The notes beneath the pieces are model-generated. The model saw only the letters and a program-made list of their open reading frames with translations. It had not been told where the DNA came from and made no database searches. Made by a program: the position numbers and the translations under genes. From Janibacter limosus NBRC 16128 (GTDB taxonomy: Bacteria > Actinomycetota > Actinomycetes > Actinomycetales > Dermatophilaceae): a DNA stretch of 61,242 bases. Positions 53,815-61,242 of this stretch are shown here, piece by piece. The stretch lies in NCBI RefSeq assembly GCF_001570985.1, contig NZ_BCSS01000019.1, forward strand, positions 1-61,242. Reading direction: 5' to 3'. Position 1 is the stretch's first letter, and each line of letters opens with the position of its first letter.

Positions 53815-54294
53815 TCAGTCGTCGAGGCCGATCTCGTGGTGTGCGGGAGCCATCCGGTCACGCAGCGCCGCCATCGCGACCCCGAGCCCCTCGAACTCCT
53901 CGGGCGTCAGGGTGTCCACGAGGTGCCGTCGCACGGACTCCACGTGCACGCGCGACAGCTCGTCGAGCGCATCGCGCCCGGCGTCGGTCAGTGAGATCTC
54001 GACGCCGCGGCCGTCGTCGGTGGAGCGGCAGCGCTCCACCCAGCCACGCTTCTCCAGCCGGGTGGCCGTGTGCGTCACGCGGGAGCGGGACTGGATGATG
54101 TCGTCGGCCAGCCGCGACATCCGGGTCCGCTGGTCCGGCGACTCCGACAGCATGGAGAGCAGCTCGTACTCGGTCAGCTGGATGTTCAGAGGCGCGAGGT
54201 CATCAGCGAGCGCACGCTCGAGCAGGCGCGACCCACGCAGGTAGGCGCGCCAGTGCTCCTGCTCGCGGGGGGTGAGCCACGCGGTCTCGCTCAC
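53815..54294 (-). CDS. MarR-family regulator embedded in the heme operon (HemR-like)
   Basis: 159 residues. The winged helix is LTEYELLSMLSESPDQRTRM, then SRLADDIIQSRSRVTHTATR and LEKRGWVERCRSTDDGRGVE. The C-terminal helices (VHVESVRRHLVDTLTPEEFE) close a typical MarR dimerisation domain. GTG 54294 overlaps the hemB stop (GTGA), so its synthesis is coupled to HemB. Propionibacteria have a regulator gene, hemR, in the same hemB-hemL context. A role in feedback on heme synthesis or a peroxide/heme-sensing function is inferred only from position; a single Cys in the wing (RCRSTDD) is notable. Confidence 0.88.
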   Translation of the reverse strand: MSETAWLTPREQEHWRAYLRGSRLLERALADDLAPLNIQLTEYELLSMLSESPDQRTRMSRLADDIIQSRSRVTHTATRLEKRGWVERCRSTDDGRGVEISLTDAGRDALDELSRVHVESVRRHLVDTLTPEEFEGLGVAMAALRDRMAPAHHEIGLDD

Positions 54295-55295
54295 AGCCGT
54301 CCCGCGATCTCGAGCGCGAAGTAGGTGAGCACGATCTGGGCGCCCGCCCGCTTGATGTGTACCAGCGACTCGGTGACCGCGGCGTCGCGGTCGATCCAAC
54401 CGCGCTCGGCGGCCGCGACGATCTGGGCGTACTCACCCGAGATCTGGTAGGCCGCCACGGGCACCGGGGACATCTCCGCCGCCGCGGCGATGATGTCCAG
54501 GTGCGGCTGAGCCGGCTTGACCATGATGATGTCGGCGCCCTCGGCGAGGTCGAGCTCGATCTCGCGCAGCGACTCGGTCGCGTTGGCGGGGTCCTGCTGG
54601 TAGGTGGCGCGGTCCCCGCTCAGGGAGGACTGGACGGCCTCGCGGAAGGGCCCGTAGAGCGCGGAGGTGTACTTCGCGGCGTAGGCCAGCACGAGGGTGT
54701 CGGTGTACCCCGCGTCATCGAGAACGGCCCGCACGTGGGCGACCTGGCCGTCCATCATCCCGGACAGCCCGAGCACGTGGGAGCCGGCCGCGGCCTGGGC
54801 CAGGGCCATGTCGGCGTAGCGCTCGAGGGTGGCGTCGTTGTCGACGACGCTGTGGCCGTCGAGGGTCGTCGTCAGGACCCCGCAGTGACCGTGGTCGGTG
54901 AACTCGTCGAGGCAGAGGTCGGTCATGACGACGAGACGGTCGCCGACGGCGTCGACGACGGCCCGGGTCGCGATGTTGAGGATCCCCTGGGGGTCGTCGG
55001 CACCGGACCCGCGGGCATCCTTGGCCTGCGGGACACCGAAGAGCATGATCCCGCCGAGGCCGGCATCGACACAGGCCCTGGCCTCGTCGACGAGCGACTC
55101 GACGGTGTGCTGCACGACGCCCGGCATCGAGGTGATGTCGACCGGCGCCTCGATGCCCTCACGGACGAAGACCGGCAGGACGAGATCGGCCGGGTGCAGC
55201 CGAGTCTGCGCGACGAGACGACGCAGGGGGACGCTCCCCCGCAGTCGCCGCGGCCGGATCACGGGCCCGGCCGGACGAGGACCGGCGGGGCTCAC
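54291..55295 (-). CDS. hemB: Delta-aminolevulinic acid dehydratase (porphobilinogen synthase)
   Basis: Condenses two 5-aminolevulinates into porphobilinogen. 334 residues: the Mg/Zn region LCLDEFTDHGHCGVLTTTLD with the DEFTDHGHCG pattern, Schiff-base lysines in VLAYAAKYTSALYGPFREA and EGADIIMVKPAQPHLDII, and AAYQISGEYAQIVAAAERGW. The Cys-poor metal loop (Asp-rich) fits the Mg-dependent type. The GTG at 55295 overlaps the hemD stop and the stop overlaps marR, both as GTGA. Confidence 0.96.
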   Translation of the reverse strand: MSPAGPRPAGPVIRPRRLRGSVPLRRLVAQTRLHPADLVLPVFVREGIEAPVDITSMPGVVQHTVESLVDEARACVDAGLGGIMLFGVPQAKDARGSGADDPQGILNIATRAVVDAVGDRLVVMTDLCLDEFTDHGHCGVLTTTLDGHSVVDNDATLERYADMALAQAAAGSHVLGLSGMMDGQVAHVRAVLDDAGYTDTLVLAYAAKYTSALYGPFREAVQSSLSGDRATYQQDPANATESLREIELDLAEGADIIMVKPAQPHLDIIAAAAEMSPVPVAAYQISGEYAQIVAAAERGWIDRDAAVTESLVHIKRAGAQIVLTYFALEIAGRL

Positions 55296-56932
55296 CCCTT
55301 CGCCTTGCGTCGGCTCGACGACTTCTTGCGCCGATCGCTCGGCCGGGTGACCTCTTCACCAGCCTCGAGGGCTGCCGCAGCCAGCTCCCGGCCGTGGGCG
55401 GCCAGCGCCTCGACGAGGCTCTCACCGGTCGCCTCGGGGGCCATGACGTCGACCCGCAGTCCGGCCTCCTCGGCCGTCTTGACGGTCGCCGGCCCGATGC
55501 AGGCGATGACGGTGGACGGGTGCGGCTTGCCGGCGATGCCGACGAGGTTGCGCACCGTGGAGGAGGAGGTGAAGACGACCGCGTCGAAGGCGCCCTGCTT
55601 GATGGCATCGCGCACGGGTGCCGGGGGCGGCGTGGCCCGCACGGTGCGGTAGGCCGTCACGTCGTCGACCTGCCAGCCCATGTCCTGCAGGCCGGCGACG
55701 AGGGTGTCGGTGGCGATGTCGGCTCGCGGCAGGAAGACGCGGTCCATCGGGTCGAGGACCTCGTCGTAGGGAGGCCACTCCTCGAGCAGCCCCTTGGCCG
55801 ACATCTCACCCGTGGGCACGAGATCGGGCTCCAGGCCCCAGTCGCGCAGCGCGTCCGCGGTGACTCCGCCGACGGCAGCGATCTTCAGCCCCGAGAAGGC
55901 GCGGGCGTCGAGGCCGAACTCCTGGAACTTTTCCCGGATGGCCTTGACCGCGTTGACCGAGGTGAACCCGATCCACTGGTAACGCCCGGTGACCAGACCG
56001 CGCACAGCGCGCTCGACGGCCTGCGGCGTGCGGGGCGGCTCGACGCTGATCGTCGGGACGACCTGACTGGTCGCGCCGTGACCGAGCAGCTGCTTGGTCA
56101 TGGGCCCGGCCTGGTCCTTGGTCCGGGGGATGAGCACGCTCCACCCGTAGAGCGGCTTGGTCTCGAACCACGAGAGGCTCTCGCGCAGGCCGACGGTCGA
56201 GCCGATGACGGCCAGGGTCGGCACCTCGAGGCCGACGATCGCCTCGGCCGCCTCCTCGAGGGTCGTCTGCCGCGTCGTCTGGTGAGTCGTCGTGCCGCCC
56301 CGCGTCAGGGCGACCGGGGTCCCAGCAGCGCGGCCCGCGGCGAGCAGGTCGGTGAAGGCCTGGACCAGGTGCTCGGGCAGGCCGAGCAGCACGAGCGTGA
56401 CATCGTCCGCGACCGATGCCGACAGGTCGGCGCGCTTGGCCCCGGACACGCTCACCACGTGCAGCGCACTGGTCGAGCGCGAGGTGAGCGGGACACCGGC
56501 ATAGGCAGGGACCGCGCTCACGGCGGAGACACCAGGGACGATGTCGAAGTCGATGCCGGCCTTGACGAGGGCCTGCGCCTCCTCGGCCAGACCGTTGAAG
56601 GTGGCCGGGTCGCCGTCCATGAGCCGCACGACGAGACCCGCCTTGTGCGCCTTGGCGGTCTTGACGACGAGCTTGGCGCGCATGGCGTGCGTCAGCTGCT
56701 GGCCGTGCTCGCCGTGACTGGCGTCGACGACGTCGACGTCCTCGCCGGTCATCGAGGCGACGATGTCCTCGTTGGTCAGCTGGTCGGTGATGACCGCGTC
56801 CGCTCGACCGAGCAGGTCGACCGCGGCGACGGTCATCAGTGAGACATCACCCGGCCCGGCACCGACGAAGGCGACACGCGCCGGTCGGCGGGAGGCGGCG
56901 GAGGGGGTTGCGGCAGAGCGCTGGGGGGTCAC
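55292..56932 (-). CDS. hemD: Fused uroporphyrinogen-III C-methyltransferase / uroporphyrinogen-III synthase
   Basis: 546 residues. N-terminal CobA half (about 15-260): VAFVGAGPGDVSLMTVAAVD, RLMDGDPATFNGLAEEAQAL, VSAVPAYAGVPLTSRSTSAL, then HVVSVSGAKRADLSASV, as in SAM-dependent methylation of uroporphyrinogen-III. C-terminal HemD half (about 270-515): GWSVLIPRTKDQAGPMTKQL, YQWIGFTSVNAVKAIREKF, FDAVVFTSSSTVRNLVGIAG and IACIGPATVKTAEEAGLRVD. A basic Lys/Arg/Ser tail ends it. The fusion is standard for actinobacteria and lets one gene serve heme and siroheme/cobalamin. GTG 56932 overlaps hemC (GTGA). Confidence 0.95.
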   Translation of the reverse strand: MTPQRSAATPSAASRRPARVAFVGAGPGDVSLMTVAAVDLLGRADAVITDQLTNEDIVASMTGEDVDVVDASHGEHGQQLTHAMRAKLVVKTAKAHKAGLVVRLMDGDPATFNGLAEEAQALVKAGIDFDIVPGVSAVSAVPAYAGVPLTSRSTSALHVVSVSGAKRADLSASVADDVTLVLLGLPEHLVQAFTDLLAAGRAAGTPVALTRGGTTTHQTTRQTTLEEAAEAIVGLEVPTLAVIGSTVGLRESLSWFETKPLYGWSVLIPRTKDQAGPMTKQLLGHGATSQVVPTISVEPPRTPQAVERAVRGLVTGRYQWIGFTSVNAVKAIREKFQEFGLDARAFSGLKIAAVGGVTADALRDWGLEPDLVPTGEMSAKGLLEEWPPYDEVLDPMDRVFLPRADIATDTLVAGLQDMGWQVDDVTAYRTVRATPPPAPVRDAIKQGAFDAVVFTSSSTVRNLVGIAGKPHPSTVIACIGPATVKTAEEAGLRVDVMAPEATGESLVEALAAHGRELAAAALEAGEEVTRPSDRRKKSSSRRKAKG

Positions 56933-57888
56933 TGGACATGCTCCGAAGCGGTCGAGGGGTGGGTGGCTTGCAGGTCGGCGAGCTCTGGGGCGCCGTCGGC
57001 GACGAGGGTGCGGGCGAGGCGACGACCGAGGTCCTCTGCCTCGCTCATCGGGCCGGTGATGGACCGGCGCAGGTCTCCGGTGCCGTCGGTCGCAGCGACC
57101 ACGGCCCGGAGGGAGATGGCGAGGCCGTCGACGTCATCGACGATCTCGGCGAGGGCGCCGATGGGAGCGGCGCACCCGGCTTCGAGCTCCGCGAGGACAC
57201 CGCGCTCGGCGGTGACCGCGGCGCGGGTGTCGGCGTGGTCGAGCGGACGCAGGGCGGCGAGCACCTGCTCGTCCCCCTCACGGCACTCGACGGCCAGGGC
57301 TCCCTGGCCGGGCGCGGGCAGCATCTGGATCGGCTCGAGCAGCTCGGTGATGTGCTCGCGCAGACCGAGCCGGGTCAGCCCGGCGGACGCGAGGACGATG
57401 GCGTCGAGCTGGTCCTCGCCGGGGCCGACCATCGCCAGACGGGTGCCGAGGTTGCCGCGGATGTCGCGGAACTCCAGTCCGAGGCCGAGTGCGGCCAGCT
57501 GGGCTCGCCGTCGCGGCGAGCCGGTCCCGACGACGGCGCCTTCGCCGAGCTCACCCAGGGTGAGACCGTCGCGGGCACACAGCGCATCACGCGGGTCGAC
57601 TCGTGCGGGGATCGCCGCGACGACCAGTCCCGGCGCGGGAGCGGTCGGCAGGTCCTTGAGGGAGTGCACGGCGAAGTCGACGTCACCGGCGTGCATCGCG
57701 TCGCGCAGGGCGGTGGCGAAGACGCCCGTGCCACCCATGCTCGCGAGCGAGGCGCGGTTGGTGTCACCCTCGGTGACGATCTCGACGAGCTCGACCTCGT
57801 GGCCGGCCGCGCGCAGCGCGTCGGCGACGTGGCCGGACTGGGTCATGGCCAGGGCCGAGCGACGAGTTCCCAGACGAAGGGAGGTCAC
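56929..57888 (-). CDS. hemC: Hydroxymethylbilane synthase (porphobilinogen deaminase)
   Basis: Joins four porphobilinogens. 319 residues: MTSLRLGTRRSALAMTQSGH at the start, VHSLKDLPTAPAPGLVVAAI, GTGSPRRRAQLAALGLGLEF and FRDIRGNLGTRLAMV, and the dipyrromethane-cofactor Cys in AELEAGCAAPIGALAEI. All motifs are intact. GTG 57888 overlaps the hemA stop (GTGA), and the stop overlaps hemD in the same way, so the operon is translationally chained. Confidence 0.96.
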   Translation of the reverse strand: MTSLRLGTRRSALAMTQSGHVADALRAAGHEVELVEIVTEGDTNRASLASMGGTGVFATALRDAMHAGDVDFAVHSLKDLPTAPAPGLVVAAIPARVDPRDALCARDGLTLGELGEGAVVGTGSPRRRAQLAALGLGLEFRDIRGNLGTRLAMVGPGEDQLDAIVLASAGLTRLGLREHITELLEPIQMLPAPGQGALAVECREGDEQVLAALRPLDHADTRAAVTAERGVLAELEAGCAAPIGALAEIVDDVDGLAISLRAVVAATDGTGDLRRSITGPMSEAEDLGRRLARTLVADGAPELADLQATHPSTASEHVQ

Positions 57889-59159
57889 AGGGCACCTCCT
57901 TCGGCGTGGAGATCAAAGAGTTGGTTGAGCGCGTCCTCGTACTCGCCGAAGCGGCCATTGCTCGCCAGCTCCTTGGCGCGCACGGTGGGCTGGTGCAGCA
58001 GCTTCTCCACGATGCGGTGCACGGCCAGCTCGACCTCGGAGCGGTCCCCGTCGGACATCTCGGGGGTGCGCTGACCCAGTCGGGTCAGCTCGCGCTCGAC
58101 GACCTGCTGGGCCGCGCTGCGCAGGGCCCGCACGGTCGGCGCAGCGATGCTCGCGGCCCGCTTGCCCAGGTGCTTGGTGACGGCCTCGCCGACGATCGCT
58201 CGCGCCTGCTCCACCTCGGGGACCGATCCGTCGGAGCCGATCCGCTCGCCCAGCTCGGCAAGACCCAACCGGATCACCCCGCTGAGGTCGGCCACGTCGT
58301 GTGCGATGTCGTGCGGCAGGGCCAGGTCGATGCAGGCCTGCGGGAGACCGCCACGGGCAACCTGGGCATCGGCGACATCGGGCAAGGTGATGGCCAGCCC
58401 CGTGGACCCGGTGCAGGAGATGACGACGTCGGCCTCGGCGAGAGCATCCGCGAGCTCGTGCGCCGGTCGGGCCTGTCCCCCCAGGCGCTCGGCGAGTGCG
58501 ACCCCCCGCTGGTGCGTCCGGTTGACGACGGTCAGCTCGGCGACCCCGCGGCGGATCGCGCTGGTCGCGGCCAGGGCACTCATCGCGCCGGCGCCGACGA
58601 CGAGGACGTGCGCGTCCGTCAGCGGACCGACGTGGGCCGCAGCGGCGTCGAGCCCCACGCCCACGAGTGAGCGGGAGACCTCATCGATGGCCGTCTCGGA
58701 GTGCACGCGCTTGCCGGTGCGCAGGGCCTGCTGGATGAGGGCGTTGAGGTTGCTGCCGACGTGGCCCCCGCTCTGGCCGCGCCCGAGGGCATCCCGCATC
58801 TGGCCGAGGATCTGCGACTCGCCCACGGCCATGGAGTCCAGACCGGCCGCGACATTGAAGACGTGGGCCACGGCCGCGTCTCCGTAGTGCAGGTCGAGGT
58901 GGGCCTTGAGGTCGTCGTGGGTGATCGCCGTGGCATCCGTCATGGCATCGGTGAGGTCCGCGACCGCACCGTGGAAGGCGCTGACCTCCGCATAGATCTC
59001 GGTGCGGTTGCAGGTCGCGACGACCAGGTGCTCCGTGATGTCGGGGCTGGCCGTCGCCGCCGCGATGATCTGCGACAGGCTCGACTCGTCGAGCGCGGCC
59101 CGCTCCAGCACGGAGATCGGGGCGCGTCGGTGGTTGAGACCAAAGGCGAGGAGACTCAT
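57885..59159 (-). CDS. hemA: Glutamyl-tRNA reductase
   Basis: First committed enzyme of the C5 pathway; reduces glutamyl-tRNA to glutamate-1-semialdehyde. 424 residues: MSLLAFGLNHRRAPISVLER, catalytic Cys50 in VATCNRTEIYAEVSAFHG, FNVAAGLDSMAVGESQILGQ, the Rossmann motif VLVVGAGAMSALAATSAI, and the C-terminal dimerisation helix. The ATG at 59159 overlaps the rex stop by one base (TGATG). rex-hemA linkage is the hallmark of the actinobacterial redox-controlled heme operon. Confidence 0.96.
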   Translation of the reverse strand: MSLLAFGLNHRRAPISVLERAALDESSLSQIIAAATASPDITEHLVVATCNRTEIYAEVSAFHGAVADLTDAMTDATAITHDDLKAHLDLHYGDAAVAHVFNVAAGLDSMAVGESQILGQMRDALGRGQSGGHVGSNLNALIQQALRTGKRVHSETAIDEVSRSLVGVGLDAAAAHVGPLTDAHVLVVGAGAMSALAATSAIRRGVAELTVVNRTHQRGVALAERLGGQARPAHELADALAEADVVISCTGSTGLAITLPDVADAQVARGGLPQACIDLALPHDIAHDVADLSGVIRLGLAELGERIGSDGSVPEVEQARAIVGEAVTKHLGKRAASIAAPTVRALRSAAQQVVERELTRLGQRTPEMSDGDRSEVELAVHRIVEKLLHQPTVRAKELASNGRFGEYEDALNQLFDLHAEGGAL

Positions 59160-59839
59160 CAGCCAGCTCCCTCCAGCAGCTCGTCGGTGACGGAGGCGGA
59201 GCGCTGCTGCTCGTGGAAGGCGAGGATCTGCAGCTCGGTGGACAGGTCGACCTTGCGCATGTGGACCCCTTCGGGAACCTGGATGGCAGTCGCGGCAAAG
59301 TTGAGGATTGAGCTGACACCGGCAACGACGAGCAGATCGGCCACGTCCTGGGCGGATGCTGCCGGCGTCGCGATGACCCCGATGCAGGCCTCGCCGGGGG
59401 TGACGAGGGAGCCCAGCTCTGCCATCGGCTGGACCGTCAGCTCGTCGAGCCGCTCGCCGACGATCTGGGGGTCGCGGTCGAGGAGCGCCACGACCTTGAA
59501 GCCCTTGGTGGCGAAGCCTCCGTAGGAGGCGAGTGCGCGACCGAGGTTGCCCATACCGACGATGACGACCGGCCAGTCGTGGGTCAGGCCGAGGGCACGG
59601 GAGATCTGGTAGGTCAGGTGGGCCACGTCGTACCCGACGCCGCGCACGCCGTACGAGCCGAGGTGGCTGAGGTCCTTGCGCAGCTTGGCCGAGCTGACTC
59701 CGGCGCTGTGCGCGAGCTCCTCCGAGGAGACGGAGAGCACGTCCTGAGCGGTGAGCTGACCGAGCGCCCGGAGGTATCCGGGGAGTCGGGCGACCGTCGC
59801 GTCGGGGATATCGCGCTTGGCGGCCTGATCGACGGACAC
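59159..59839 (-). CDS. rex: Redox-sensing transcriptional repressor Rex
   Basis: 226 residues. The N-terminal winged helix is ATVARLPGYLRALGQLTAQD, VSSEELAHSAGVSSAKLRKD, SHLGSYGVRGVGYDVAHL. The C-terminal Rossmann NAD(H) domain has VVIVGMGNLGRALASYGGFA, KGFKVVALLDRDPQIVGERL, ACIGVIATPAASAQDVADLL and LNFAATAIQVPEGVHMRKVD. Rex leaves DNA when NADH is high, so the heme operon is induced under oxygen limitation. GTG 59839 has GAGGAG 13 bases upstream, rather far, but no other start fits. A Rex operator lies on its promoter. Confidence 0.96.
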   Translation of the reverse strand: MSVDQAAKRDIPDATVARLPGYLRALGQLTAQDVLSVSSEELAHSAGVSSAKLRKDLSHLGSYGVRGVGYDVAHLTYQISRALGLTHDWPVVIVGMGNLGRALASYGGFATKGFKVVALLDRDPQIVGERLDELTVQPMAELGSLVTPGEACIGVIATPAASAQDVADLLVVAGVSSILNFAATAIQVPEGVHMRKVDLSTELQILAFHEQQRSASVTDELLEGAG

Positions 59840-59901
59840 GGTTGGGCTCGGGCTCCTCTCCCGGTCGAGGGGCGAGCGCCTCCTGACGACCGAACACGAC
59901 G

Positions 59902-59930
59902 AGATTACGCCCTTGTGAACAAATGCACAA
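59902..59930 (-). promoter_or_regulatory. Promoter of the rex-hem operon
   Basis: On the minus strand TTGTGC (59925-59930), a 17-base spacer and TAATCT (59902-59907). The Rex operator covers the -35 and most of the spacer, an ideal place for repression. The start would be near 59895. Confidence 0.55.
59913..59930. promoter_or_regulatory. Rex operator (ROP)
   Basis: TTGTGAACAAATGCACAA matches the Rex consensus TTGTGAAN4TTCACAA at 15 of the key positions (one mismatch in the right arm, GCACAA for TTCACAA-type). It is the only such site in the window and lies 74 bases before rex, as in Streptomyces. Confidence 0.85.
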
Positions 59931-59963
59931 AGTCGCGGACCGACGGTGGACGTCGCGACCGGC

Positions 59964-60212
59964 TCACCCTCCGAGGGCCGCGCGCAGTCGCGCTTCGTCC
60001 ACCCGCCAGTAGTCGTGCTGACGCCCGTCGACAAAGGTGACCGGCACCTCATCGGTGTAGCGAGCCAGCTCGGGATCAGCGTCGATGTCCACCACGGCGA
60101 AGCTGTCACCGGTCCGGGCGACGACGCCCTCGATGACCTCTTGGGCCACATCACACAGGTGGCAGCCCTGACGTCCGACCATGACGACCCGAGCGGAGGG
60201 AAGGGGGGACAC
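59964..60212 (-). CDS. Glutaredoxin/thioredoxin-fold protein
   Basis: 82 residues, thioredoxin fold with CxxC: RVVMVGRQGCHLCDVAQEVI, then SFAVVDIDADPELARYTDEV and PVTFVDGRQHDYWRVDEARL, where the cis-Pro (EVPVTFV) is conserved. It belongs to the DUF836/GrxC-like glutaredoxin family common in actinobacteria between the PlsC-like gene and rex. Partner and substrate are unknown. GTG 60212 with AGGAG five bases upstream is preferred over the adjacent ATG 60215, which leaves only two bases. It starts 9 bases after the acyltransferase gene. Confidence 0.88.
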   Translation of the reverse strand: MSPLPSARVVMVGRQGCHLCDVAQEVIEGVVARTGDSFAVVDIDADPELARYTDEVPVTFVDGRQHDYWRVDEARLRAALGG

Positions 60213-60220
60213 CATGGCTC

Positions 60221-61242
60221 CTAGAAGAAGACCGAGCGGCGCGTCACGAGCACCGAGTACAAGGTCTGCTGGATCGTCTCGCGCACCTGGTCGGTGATCT
60301 CGAAGACCAACATCGGGTCGTCCGCGGCCGCGGGGCCGAGGGAGGCGGTGTCGATCGGCTCGCCGAACTCGATGATCCACTTGCTGGGCAAGGGGATCAG
60401 GCCGAGCGGGCCGAGCAGCGGGAAGAAGGGCGTGATCGGCGCGTAGGGCGCTCCGAGCAGTCGCGCGACCGTCTTCATGTTGCCGATCATCGGGTAGACC
60501 TCTTCGGCGCCCACGACCGAGCACGGGATGATCGGCACCTCGGCCTTGATCGCCGACGAGACGAAACCACCGCGGCCGAACCGCTGCAGCTTGTACCGCT
60601 CACGGAAGGGCTTGCCGACGCCCTTGAAGCCCTCGGGCCAGACACCGACGAGGTCTCCCCCGCGCATCAGCCGGTCCGCGTCGGCCGCGGACGCCAGGGT
60701 GGCGCCCGTCTTGCGCGCCACGTCACCCACGACCGGCAGCTGGAAGACGAGGTCCGCACCGAGCATCCTCAGGAAGCGCCGCTGCGGGTGGGCATCGTGG
60801 ATGGCCAGCTGGGTCATGACCGAGTCGATCGCGACCGTGCCCGAGTGGTTGGACACGAGCAGCGCACCGCCCTCGGCCGGGATGTTCTCGATGCCGCGGA
60901 CCTCGATGCGGAACCACTTGTCCTTGAGCAGGCGCAGCACCGGGAAGACGGTGTGGATCGTGAAGTCCTCGTCGAAGCCGAAGTCATCGACCGCGTAGTC
61001 ACCCTTGACCCTGCGCTGGAGGAACTGCAGCGTCTCGGAGAAGCGGCGCTCCCACCCTTCGCCCGCCGCGGCACCGGCCGCATGGCCGAGGGTGCGCGAG
61101 GTCATCTGACCCGCGGAGAGCAGCACGGACAGCAGCTCGGCCAACCCGGGGACGAGCGCCTGTCCGCTCTCGGGCGTGCTGGCGGTGGAGGACGATGTCG
61201 CGGGCTCGGGTGCCACCGCGACCGGTCGCGGCGTCGAGCCTG
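60221..61242 (-). CDS. 1-acyl-sn-glycerol-3-phosphate acyltransferase family protein (start beyond window)
   Basis: At least 331 residues from GTG 61216; the frame stays open to the window edge, so the start may lie outside. The LPLAT fold is seen in GGALLVSNHSGTVAIDSVMT (the NHSG block with a downstream Asp), ASAADADRLMRGGDLVGVWP, then PEGFKGVGKPFRERYKLQRF, and AEVPIIPCSVVGAEEVYPMI. A low-complexity Ser/Thr/Ala N-terminus precedes it. Probably an acylglycerophosphate acyltransferase or related membrane lipid enzyme; donor and acceptor cannot be read. The glutaredoxin gene follows by 9 bases and rex by 370. Confidence 0.87.
   Translation of the reverse strand, partial: GSTPRPVAVAPEPATSSSTASTPESGQALVPGLAELLSVLLSAGQMTSRTLGHAAGAAAGEGWERRFSETLQFLQRRVKGDYAVDDFGFDEDFTIHTVFPVLRLLKDKWFRIEVRGIENIPAEGGALLVSNHSGTVAIDSVMTQLAIHDAHPQRRFLRMLGADLVFQLPVVGDVARKTGATLASAADADRLMRGGDLVGVWPEGFKGVGKPFRERYKLQRFGRGGFVSSAIKAEVPIIPCSVVGAEEVYPMIGNMKTVARLLGAPYAPITPFFPLLGPLGLIPLPSKWIIEFGEPIDTASLGPAAADDPMLVFEITDQVRETIQQTLYSVLVTRRSVFF

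Noticed and set aside
60221-60320. A possible frameshift or truncation at the C-terminus of the acyltransferase.
   Set aside because: The frame runs cleanly to a TAG with a normal hydrophobic end; only the N-terminus is cut by the window.

Overview
This is a contiguous piece of a high-GC (around 70 percent) actinobacterial chromosome. The evidence is the frequent GTG starts, dense 4-nt stop/start overlaps (GTGA, ATGA), many apparently leaderless genes, a resuscitation-promoting factor (Rpf), a CobA-HemD fusion, a Rex-headed heme operon, MetG with an FSSSR loop in place of KMSKS, and the order metG-tatD-rpf-rsmA-ispE-ABC-F. Protein style suggests Micrococcales, probably a Janibacter/Knoellia-like member of the Intrasporangiaceae (inference, not tested). 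It looks like ordinary core chromosome: no rRNA operon, CRISPR array, transposase, integrase or prophage gene was seen, and no gene-free stretch reaches 300 bases.

Layout. 1-7.6 kb (minus): start of an FtsB/DivIC-like gene, eno, a VOC-GNAT fusion, mazG, a SurA-like lipoprotein and mfd. 7.7-10.6 kb (plus): a TPM-domain membrane protein and PspA. 10.7-17 kb: pth, rplY, an EamA exporter with a divergent CGNR zinc-finger regulator, prs and glmU. 17-28 kb: a phosphotransferase (PTS) island. It holds EI, HPr, FruA, FruK and a DeoR repressor, followed by a split N-acetylglucosamine system: EIIA, EIIB and a SIS isomerase/deaminase on the minus strand, and GntR, EIIC and NagA on the plus strand. The two arms face each other across a perfect palindrome that sits on the gntR promoter. 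28-36.7 kb is a mixed accessory stretch: prolyl iminopeptidase, histidine phosphatase, a TOPRIM-only protein, a short CDF-like transporter, two tandem membrane-anchored beta-propeller-like paralogues, tRNA-Gln, TetR, VOC, Tam, MarR and a membrane-tethered L7/L12-CTD-like protein.

36.7-44.6 kb (minus): ABC-F ATPase, ispE, rsmA, rpf, tatD and metG. 44.6-48 kb: a DUF4126-type membrane protein, a TetR gene divergent from a 60-residue membrane peptide with its own promoter, operator and terminator, a CPBP protease and a lipoprotein. 48-51.4 kb (minus): succinate dehydrogenase sdhC-sdhA-sdhB. 51.5-52.3 kb: a spermidine-synthase-like methyltransferase-fold gene behind an 18-bp perfect palindrome. 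52.4-59.8 kb (minus): the heme operon rex-hemA-hemC-cobA/hemD-hemB-marR-hemL, with a Rex operator on its promoter. 59.9-61.2 kb: a glutaredoxin-like gene and an acyltransferase cut by the window edge.

How the parts connect: the PTS island imports and phosphorylates fructose and amino sugars, NagA and the SIS protein pass amino-sugar phosphates toward glycolysis (eno), and GlmU draws on the same pool for cell wall. Rex senses NADH/NAD+ and controls heme supply for respiration, next to a menaquinone-type succinate dehydrogenase. The best candidates for undescribed biology are the TetR/60-residue peptide module, the tandem four-cysteine propeller pair, the membrane-tethered L7/L12-like protein, and a dispersed GACGAAGGGGG motif that forms perfect hairpins both between genes and inside protein linkers.
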